Source of the DNA: Paenibacillus lignilyticus
Lineage (GTDB): Bacteria; Bacillota; Bacilli; Paenibacillales; Paenibacillaceae
Length of the DNA stretch: 60,060 bases
Assembly (NCBI RefSeq): GCF_017942085.1
Contig: NZ_JAGKSP010000023.1
Coordinates: 1 to 60,060 of the forward strand
Direction of reading: 5' to 3'
Below, piece after piece: positions 54,209 to 60,060 of the stretch. The translations under genes were made by a program, and so were the position numbers. Positions within the stretch are counted from its first letter, which is position 1, and each line of letters opens with the position of its first letter. Below the pieces are notes generated by a model, which was given only the letters and a program-made list of their open reading frames with translations, ran no database searches and was not told the origin of the DNA.

Positions 54209-54922
54209 ATGGAACTGCAATCGGCAATTTATAACGAATGGCGGCATGTATTTAAGCTGGATCCGGAACGTGAAATCAGCGATGAGCGGCTCGATGCCAT
54301 CTGCATGTCCGGAACCGACGCTATCATCGTGGGCGGATCAAGCGGTGTTACGTTTGACAATACAGTTGATCTGATGTCGCGGATTCGCCGGTATGAGGTG
54401 CCCTGTGCGCTTGAGGTGTCGAATGAAGAGGCAGCCGTGCCGGGATTTGACCATTATTTCATTCCGCTTGTGCTGAATACCGATAAGGCGGAGTGGCTCG
54501 CAGGCAGACAAATACAGGCGTTGCGTAAATTCGGGGCTTTCATCCCCTGGGAGAACACCTCGGCAGAGGGGTATCTGATCTTGAACGAGGAAGCTCAAGC
54601 GGCGAAGCTTACAGGGGCTCGGGCAGCGCTTGACTCCGAGACGGTGGCTGCTCACATTTATATGGCAGATCGTCTGATGCATTTGCCGGTGATTTATATG
54701 GAGTACAGCGGCAAGTTCGGCGACATGGAGCTTGTGAAGCGGGCCCTTCGGCTCGTGACGGGAGCAAGGCTGTTCTATGGCGGCGGCATTGATGATGCGG
54801 CAAAAGCAAGACAGGCGGCAGCGGCAGCGCATACGGTTATCGTCGGCAATGTCATCTACGATGATCTGGAGGCGGCGCTCTCAACGGTGGAGGCCGTGTT
54901 AGCTGTGGAACTGCCCAAGTAA
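54209..54922 (+). CDS. pcrB: Heptaprenylglyceryl phosphate synthase
   Basis: PcrB transfers heptaprenyl from heptaprenyl diphosphate to glycerol-1-phosphate, giving a small archaeal-like ether lipid. The 237-aa TIM barrel has the family residues: HVFKLDPER at the start, the GTDAIIVGGSSGVT phosphate site, YFIPLVLNTDKAEWLAG, YMEYSGKFGD and FYGGGIDD. It starts at ATG 54209 (AGGCGGAGGG). The order pcrB-pcrA-ligA equals that of B. subtilis. Confidence 0.96.
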   Translation: MELQSAIYNEWRHVFKLDPEREISDERLDAICMSGTDAIIVGGSSGVTFDNTVDLMSRIRRYEVPCALEVSNEEAAVPGFDHYFIPLVLNTDKAEWLAGRQIQALRKFGAFIPWENTSAEGYLILNEEAQAAKLTGARAALDSETVAAHIYMADRLMHLPVIYMEYSGKFGDMELVKRALRLVTGARLFYGGGIDDAAKARQAAAAAHTVIVGNVIYDDLEAALSTVEAVLAVELPK

Positions 54923-55121
54923 TGCAAAGGATAGCGAAAGTGAACAAGAACGGCTTCGAAACGAATCGGCTGATGAATGAACACGCGGATCGTCATTTCG
55001 GAGGCCGTTTTTATTTGCAGGAAAATGATTGCAATCTGCCCGGTTGTAATTGACACCGTCATGGCGGTTGTCTAGACTGAAGTAAGGCGAACAAATGCGA
55101 ACAAAGGGGTTTATTTTCTCT

Positions 55122-57497
55122 ATGTTAAACGAATTCAGCATCGACCAGGCTGTTCAGAAACTGAACGCGCCTCAGCGTGCAGCTGTGCAAGCAACAGACG
55201 GGCCGCTGCTCATCATGGCAGGAGCGGGAAGCGGCAAGACGCGCGTGCTTACGCACCGTATTGCTTATTTAATCGAGAAGAAGCGAGTAGCGCCATGGAG
55301 CATCCTGGCGATTACCTTTACCAATAAAGCATCACGAGAAATGCAGCAGCGCGTAAGTGCGCTGGTCGGTAATGCCGGTCAAGATATTTGGGTATCGACC
55401 TTCCACTCGATGTGTGTGCGTATTTTGCGCAGAGACATTAACCGAATCGGTTTTACGAACAGCTTCTCTATCTTGGATTCCGCCGACCAGCTGTCGGTCA
55501 TCCGCAACTGTATGAAGGACCTTAATATCGATACGAAGAAAGTCGAGCCGAAGAGTGTGCAGGCTGCACTTGGCGGGGCGAAGAATGAGCTGATTTCTCC
55601 GGAGCAGTTCGAGCTGAAGATCGGGGATTATTTTGACGGCATCGTCTCTAAGGTGTATACCGCTTATCAGAAGCGTCTGAAGAGCAACAACTCGCTGGAC
55701 TTCGACGATCTCATCATGAAGACCATCCAATTGTTCAAGGACGAGCCGGATGTTCTTGCGTTCTACCAGAACAAATTCCGCTACATTCATGTCGATGAGT
55801 ATCAGGATACGAACAGAGCGCAATACATGCTGTGCAAAATGCTGGCCGACAAACATCACAATATTTGCGTCGTAGGGGATAGCGATCAATCGATCTACCG
55901 GTGGCGCGGCGCGGATATTACGAATATTTTGAACTTCGAGGAAGACTATCCGGAAGCGCAAACGATCATGCTGGAGCAGAACTATCGTTCCACCGCGAAT
56001 ATCTTGAACGCAGCCAATGCCGTTATTAAGCTTAACAGCAGCCGGAAGCCGAAGAAGCTGTGGACGGATCAAGGCGAGGGTGAAGCGATTACCGTTTACC
56101 AAGCAGATACGGAGCATGATGAAGGATATTTCGTGACAGGAGCCATTCGCAAACATGTGGGCGGCGGTCGGAAGTTTGGCGATCATGCGATTCTTTACCG
56201 GACGAACGCGCAATCGCGGGTAATCGAGGAAACGCTCATTAAATCCGATATTCCGTATCAAATCGTCGGCGGCGTAAAGTTCTATGATCGCAAAGAGATC
56301 AAAGACCTGCTCGCGTACTTGCGGCTTGTTTCGAACCCGGATGACGATATCTGCTTCCAACGGATTGTGAATGTTCCAAAGCGGGGAATCGGCGATACGA
56401 CAGTGGCGAAGCTGTTCGACGAAGCGGGCCTGCGCGGGATCTCGGTCTTTGCGCTGCTGGAGCAGTTGGACTGGCTTGACCTGACAGGGCGTGCTCGAAC
56501 GGCGCTTGCGGAATTCCGCGATATTATTGATAACTTAACGCGTATGGTCGAATACTTGTCCGTGACAGAGTTGACGGAGAAGGTGTTGGAACTTAGCGGC
56601 TACCGTGAGGAGCTGCATCGTGAGAATACACTGGAGTCGAAAGCGCGCCTGGAGAATATCGACGAGTTTCTCTCTGTGACGCAGGACTTTGAGAAGCGTA
56701 ATGAAGACAAATCATTGGTGTCCTTCCTAACGGATCTTGCCCTTATAGCAGATATCGACTCCATGGATAAAGACGAGCCGGAAGGCGGCGTGAAGGATGC
56801 TGTCGTGCTGATGACGATGCATAGCGCCAAGGGACTTGAATTCCCGATCGTATTCATTATCGGCATGGAGGAAGGTGTATTTCCTCACAGTCGGGCAATG
56901 AATGATAACGAAGAGCTGGAAGAGGAGCGCAGGCTTGCCTACGTTGGGATCACGCGTGCGGAGAAGCAGCTTTATCTGACAAGCGCGCGGATGCGCACGC
57001 TGTTTGGTCGGACGAATGCGAATATGCCTTCGCGATTCCTTAGGGAGGTTCCGGATGAACTGAAGACGGATGCGTCGGCAACCGGACGCGGCCGTCCGGC
57101 AGGCGGCGGCATCGGGTTTGGCTCGGGAAGCCGAGGTACCGGTGGTTTTGGCGCAAGCGGCGCCGGAGCTTCGGGTTCAACTGGCTTTGGATTCCGCAGC
57201 GGTGCGCCATCCCCGGCAGCGCGCTCGGGATCGCTGTCCGGAACGGGCAGTAACAGCAGCGGCGTTCGGGTTACCTCGCCCATGGATGCGGCGCGCGCGG
57301 CATCAGGCGCAGCGGCAGGGGCGGGAGCAGGCGGCGAGTTTGTGGCCGGCGATAAAGTATCGCACGGTAAGTGGGGCATCGGCACGATTGTTTCCGTCCG
57401 GGGTACCGGCAATGACAAGGAGCTTCAAATCGCATTCCCGGCTCCGGTCGGACTGAAGAAGCTGCTTGCAAGCTTTGCACCGATTACGAAGGTATAA
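55122..57497 (+). CDS. pcrA: ATP-dependent DNA helicase PcrA
   Basis: PcrA is the UvrD-like superfamily 1 helicase used in repair, replication restart and clearing RecA. The 791 residues have Walker A GAGSGKTRVLTHRI, motif II VDEYQDTN, motif III SDQSIYRWRGAD, the TMHSAKGLEFP motif, and ERRLAYVGITRAEKQL. A Gly/Ser/Ala-rich linker (about residues 660-740) leads to the C-terminal Tudor-like RNA polymerase-binding domain (DKVSHGKWGIGTIVS). ATG 55122 and ATG 55095 are both possible; 55122 gives the normal N-terminus, though AAAGGGG is 12 nt away. Confidence 0.97.
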   Translation: MLNEFSIDQAVQKLNAPQRAAVQATDGPLLIMAGAGSGKTRVLTHRIAYLIEKKRVAPWSILAITFTNKASREMQQRVSALVGNAGQDIWVSTFHSMCVRILRRDINRIGFTNSFSILDSADQLSVIRNCMKDLNIDTKKVEPKSVQAALGGAKNELISPEQFELKIGDYFDGIVSKVYTAYQKRLKSNNSLDFDDLIMKTIQLFKDEPDVLAFYQNKFRYIHVDEYQDTNRAQYMLCKMLADKHHNICVVGDSDQSIYRWRGADITNILNFEEDYPEAQTIMLEQNYRSTANILNAANAVIKLNSSRKPKKLWTDQGEGEAITVYQADTEHDEGYFVTGAIRKHVGGGRKFGDHAILYRTNAQSRVIEETLIKSDIPYQIVGGVKFYDRKEIKDLLAYLRLVSNPDDDICFQRIVNVPKRGIGDTTVAKLFDEAGLRGISVFALLEQLDWLDLTGRARTALAEFRDIIDNLTRMVEYLSVTELTEKVLELSGYREELHRENTLESKARLENIDEFLSVTQDFEKRNEDKSLVSFLTDLALIADIDSMDKDEPEGGVKDAVVLMTMHSAKGLEFPIVFIIGMEEGVFPHSRAMNDNEELEEERRLAYVGITRAEKQLYLTSARMRTLFGRTNANMPSRFLREVPDELKTDASATGRGRPAGGGIGFGSGSRGTGGFGASGAGASGSTGFGFRSGAPSPAARSGSLSGTGSNSSGVRVTSPMDAARAASGAAAGAGAGGEFVAGDKVSHGKWGIGTIVSVRGTGNDKELQIAFPAPVGLKKLLASFAPITKV

Positions 57498-57526
57498 GTA
57501 ATTTGAACGAGAGAGGGAGAACGTCT

Positions 57527-59569
57527 ATGACGACTGCGATGGAACCGGGATCTAATATCGAGCCGATGAAGCTTGCGAGAATGCGCGAGCTGATAGACCT
57601 CATTGCGGAGCACAATCACAACTACTACACGCTGGATCGGCCGACGATCAGCGACAAACAGTGGGATGAGCTATACGACGAGCTGGTACGCTTGGAGCAG
57701 GAGACAGGCAGCCTGCTTCCGGATTCGCCTACGCAGCGTGTGGGCGGCGATATCTTGAAAGGCTTTGAGCCTCATCGTCATCGCGCTCGGCTCTGGAGTC
57801 TTGATAAAGCGCAGGACACCGAGGATCTGCTCGCTTGGAATACGCGGGTGAAGAAAGCAATCGCAGATTATAACACCAAGAATCCGAGTGAAACGCCGCT
57901 GCCCGAACCCGGTTATGTCATCGAGCTCAAATTTGACGGTCTTACGCTTAATTTGACTTACGACGGGGGCAATCTCGTGCAAGCATCGACTCGCGGCAAC
58001 GGTGTTGTCGGCGAGGGAATTCTTGCGCAAGTGAAGACGATTCGCTCCATCCCGCTGACCATACCGTTCAAGGACGGCATCATTGAGGTTCAAGGCGAAG
58101 GCATTATGAATCTTTCCGTGCTTGAAGCTTACAATGTAGCGGCTGTCGAGCCGCTCAAGAATGCGCGTAATGCGGCAGCTGGGGCGCTGCGCAACCAGAA
58201 TCCGCGGATTACGGCAGAGCGGAAGCTGAACGCGTTCTTCTATAATATCGGGTACGCCGAAGGCGTATCTTTTGAACAGCACGCTCAGATGATCCAATTC
58301 CTGAAGGATAACCGGTTTAAGGTTAATCCTTATACGACCTACTGCACGACGATCGAAGAGGTGCAGGCAGAGCTTGAACGCGTTGCCGAAGGACGCGGTG
58401 AGCATGATTTCCTCATCGACGGTGCAGTCGTGAAGCTGACGGACATGCGGACGCGCGAGGCGCTCGGCTATACGGATAAATTCCCGCGCTGGGCTGTCGC
58501 GTTTAAGTTCGAGGCGGAAGAGACCACGACGATCTTGGAGTCTGTGTCCTGGGAAGTGGGCCGTACCGGCAAAATCACGCCGGTCGCACGCGTCGAGCCT
58601 GTCGATCTCGCGGGCGTTACGGTACAGAACTGTACGCTCAACAATATCGGTGATATAGAACGTAAGAATCTCAAATTCGCGCTGGGCACGCATGTAATGA
58701 TCCGCCGCTCCAACGACGTCATCCCGGAGATTCTGGGCAAAGCCGACGATGAGCCCGGCGTAGAGATCATAGCGCCGACCGAGTGCCCTTCCTGCGGAAC
58801 GCCGCTGGAGCTGCGCGGGGCGCATCTGTTCTGCAACAATAAGCTTGGCTGCAGACCGCAGACGATCGGCCGGATTACCCATTTCTCGTCCCGTGATGCG
58901 ATGGATATCGAATCGTTCAGCATTATGACGGCGGAGCAGCTGTTCGACGAGTGCGGCGTTCGCGACCCTGCGGATCTCTATTCTCTGACCTATGAGCAAT
59001 TGATCGGCCTTGATCGCTTCGGTGATCGTAAGGCGCGCAAGCTGCTTGATGCGCTTGAGAAGTCCAAAGATCGTGATCTCGCGGCATTCCTATTTGCTCT
59101 TGGAATCCCGAATACAGGCAAAGCGACAACGAAGATGCTCGCGGACCACTTCGGCAGCTTAAGCGCTGTAAGGGCTGCAACAGTAGAGGAACTCATAGGG
59201 CTGCCTGACGTAGGCGGCATCGTTGCGGAAAGCATTTATACGTATTTTAGCGATCCGATTATCTCGGAGAGCTTGGATCGCATGCTGGCCCTTGGCGTTA
59301 AAGCAGAGGCGGAGCAGCAAGAGGCGGCGCGGACGGACAGCATATTCAGCGGCAAAACCGTCGTGCTTACCGGAACGCTTTCCCTGATGACGCGCGATGA
59401 GGCGGCGAAGAAGCTGGAGGCGCTCGGTGCCAAGATCAGCGGCAGCGTGTCTAAGAAGACGGACTTCGTCATCGCCGGTGAAAGTGCGGGCAGTAAGCTC
59501 ACGAAGGCGCGCGAGCTTGGAGTAACCGTGATTGAGGATGAAGAAGAGCTGCTTAAGCTGTTGCAGTAA
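57527..59569 (+). CDS. ligA: NAD-dependent DNA ligase LigA (divergent)
   Basis: LigA seals nicks using NAD+. The 680-aa protein has domain Ia (HNHNYYTLDRPTISD), the adenylation domain with the active Lys in KFDGLT, the IDGAVVKL motif, the OB fold (GRTGKITPVARVEP), a zinc finger (CPSC...C...C), helix-hairpin-helix repeats and a C-terminal BRCT domain (about 605-680). Several usually invariant motifs differ: TRGNGVVGEG in place of TRGDGxxGED, and IEVQGEGIM in place of LEVRGEV. The Lys, Glu and zinc ligands remain, so activity is plausible. ATG 57527 is chosen for GAGAGGGAG 6 nt upstream, not the in-frame TTG at 57503. Confidence 0.92.
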   Translation: MTTAMEPGSNIEPMKLARMRELIDLIAEHNHNYYTLDRPTISDKQWDELYDELVRLEQETGSLLPDSPTQRVGGDILKGFEPHRHRARLWSLDKAQDTEDLLAWNTRVKKAIADYNTKNPSETPLPEPGYVIELKFDGLTLNLTYDGGNLVQASTRGNGVVGEGILAQVKTIRSIPLTIPFKDGIIEVQGEGIMNLSVLEAYNVAAVEPLKNARNAAAGALRNQNPRITAERKLNAFFYNIGYAEGVSFEQHAQMIQFLKDNRFKVNPYTTYCTTIEEVQAELERVAEGRGEHDFLIDGAVVKLTDMRTREALGYTDKFPRWAVAFKFEAEETTTILESVSWEVGRTGKITPVARVEPVDLAGVTVQNCTLNNIGDIERKNLKFALGTHVMIRRSNDVIPEILGKADDEPGVEIIAPTECPSCGTPLELRGAHLFCNNKLGCRPQTIGRITHFSSRDAMDIESFSIMTAEQLFDECGVRDPADLYSLTYEQLIGLDRFGDRKARKLLDALEKSKDRDLAAFLFALGIPNTGKATTKMLADHFGSLSAVRAATVEELIGLPDVGGIVAESIYTYFSDPIISESLDRMLALGVKAEAEQQEAARTDSIFSGKTVVLTGTLSLMTRDEAAKKLEALGAKISGSVSKKTDFVIAGESAGSKLTKARELGVTVIEDEEELLKLLQ

Positions 59570-59588
59570 TTAGTGTGGTAAACGATTA

Positions 59589-59632
59589 GGAGCATGAATT
59601 CTACGCGGGCTGTAGAGGGCATGCTCCTTTGT
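59589..59632 (+). terminator. Terminator after ligA
   Basis: GGAGCATG (59589-59596) pairs with CATGCTCC (59620-59627), with inner CTAC/GTAG, then a short T-rich tail. Confidence 0.7.
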
Positions 59633-59742
59633 CATTTTTTACAAGTTGCATTGGGTTTTCCGATGTGTTAAATTGTTTCTTGTCGCTTCTGAGGCATACG
59701 GCAACAACAACATACAGCTTTCGACAGAAAGCAAGAAAGTTG

Positions 59743-59771
59743 TTGACACATGATGACGAAGCTGGTAACAT
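59743..59771 (+). promoter_or_regulatory. rRNA operon promoter
   Basis: A perfect TTGACA (59743-59748) is 17 nt from TAACAT (59766-59771, 4 of 6), about 180 bp upstream of mature 16S rRNA. The leader has CTTTGAAAACTGAAC, usual in pre-16S leaders of Bacillales, and hairpins at 59862-59879 (GCGAAA/TTTCGC) and 59928-59941 (AAGCC/GGCTT with CTCG loop). Confidence 0.75.
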
Positions 59772-59947
59772 AATCACTTGTCACCACGAAAGTGAGACAA
59801 ACAAGTTCTTTGAAAACTGAACATATGAATCACGTCAGATTCAACAATTGTTTTAAATATCGCGAAATTAACGTTTCGCAAAGCTAGTTTTTTGAATGAG
59901 CTACCAAGCGAATTCTTAAAAATGGCCAAGCCCTCGGGCTTACCACT

Positions 59948-60060
59948 TTTATGGAGAGTTTGATCCTGGCTCAGGACGAACGCTGGCGGCGTGCCTAATA
60001 CATGCAAGTCGAGCGGAGTTATTCCTTCGGGGATAGCTTAGCGGCGGACGGGTGAGTAAC
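59948..60060 (+). rRNA. rrs: 16S ribosomal RNA, 5' end (partial)
   Basis: The conserved start of 16S rRNA is plain: AGAGTTTGATCCTGGCTCAG at 59955, then GACGAACGCTGGCGGC, CATGCAAGTCGAGCGGA and GGCGGACGGGTGAGTAAC at the window edge. The variable V1 helix (with CCTTCGGG loop) fits Paenibacillus-like bacteria. The first base is set by counting back seven from that universal site, so it is approximate. The rest of the rrn operon is beyond the window. Confidence 0.97.

Noticed and set aside
55087..55106. LexA box at pcrA (GCGAACAAAT followed by GCGAACAAAG)
   Set aside because: It is a direct repeat of a half-site, not an inverted repeat, and matches only one half of the SOS consensus.

Overview
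The window is a chromosomal segment of a motile, spore-forming-type Firmicute, most likely Paenibacillus or a close relative (Paenibacillaceae, Bacillales). Three things point there. The gene order from comF to uvrA closely follows the Bacillus subtilis comF-flgM-hag-fliD-secA-prfB-ftsEX-minJ-uvrBA region. Several proteins are of types common in Paenibacillus (stalk-domain secreted proteins, VanW, BTAD regulator). The 16S rRNA 5' end at the right edge has a Bacillales-like sequence. Almost everything is chromosomal housekeeping. I see no transposase, phage gene, CRISPR array or tRNA.

Layout. (1) 1-2311: late competence genes, a comFA helicase interrupted by an in-frame TGA inside its zinc finger, then comFC. 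(2) 2416-12464: a late flagellar block, yvyF-flgM-flgN-flgK-flgL-yviE-fliW-csrA, then hag (flagellin), then flaG-fliD-fliS-fliT. Three sigma-D-type promoters can be read (before flgM, hag and flaG). The hag leader carries a hairpin with GGA in its loop plus a GGA-rich Shine-Dalgarno, the classic CsrA target layout; csrA and its antagonist fliW lie just upstream. (3) 12675-18577: a cold-shock protein, hibernation factor hpf, secA, prfB with its programmed +1 frameshift, and yvjA. (4) 18607-26918: a complete arginine operon argCJBDFGH behind a promoter overlapped by a palindromic ARG-box-like operator and closed by an 18-bp terminator stem. (5) 27012-28727: a small intergenic repeat cluster and a convergent VanW gene. 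(6) 28996-34854: a cell-wall and division block, ftsE-ftsX, an EnvC-like M23 hydrolase, a CtpB-like S41 protease and a MinJ-like PDZ membrane protein. (7) 34960-40176: uvrB-uvrA with a LexA-like box downstream of the promoter. (8) 40237-49517: a sulfite/nitrite reductase, a tiny membrane protein, a sugar-phosphate isomerase-like protein, a secreted HtrA-like protease paired with a stalk-domain protein, and a large U32/DUF3656 protein. (9) 49737-54163: a three-gene signalling cassette (BTAD regulator, membrane SpoIIE phosphatase fused to an anti-sigma-type ATPase, STAS antagonist) with no sigma factor beside it. (10) 54209-59569: pcrB-pcrA-ligA, with a ligA whose adenylation motifs are divergent. 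(11) 59743-60060: rRNA promoter, leader and 5' end of a 16S rRNA gene.

Most noteworthy: the fused phosphatase/anti-sigma/STAS/BTAD cassette; the sigma-D promoter whose -10 lies inside the terminator hairpin of the preceding gene; the CsrA-type hag leader; the comFA nonsense codon; the duplicated flagellin insert; and the triple-repeat stalk protein next to a protease with a stalk-like N-terminus.
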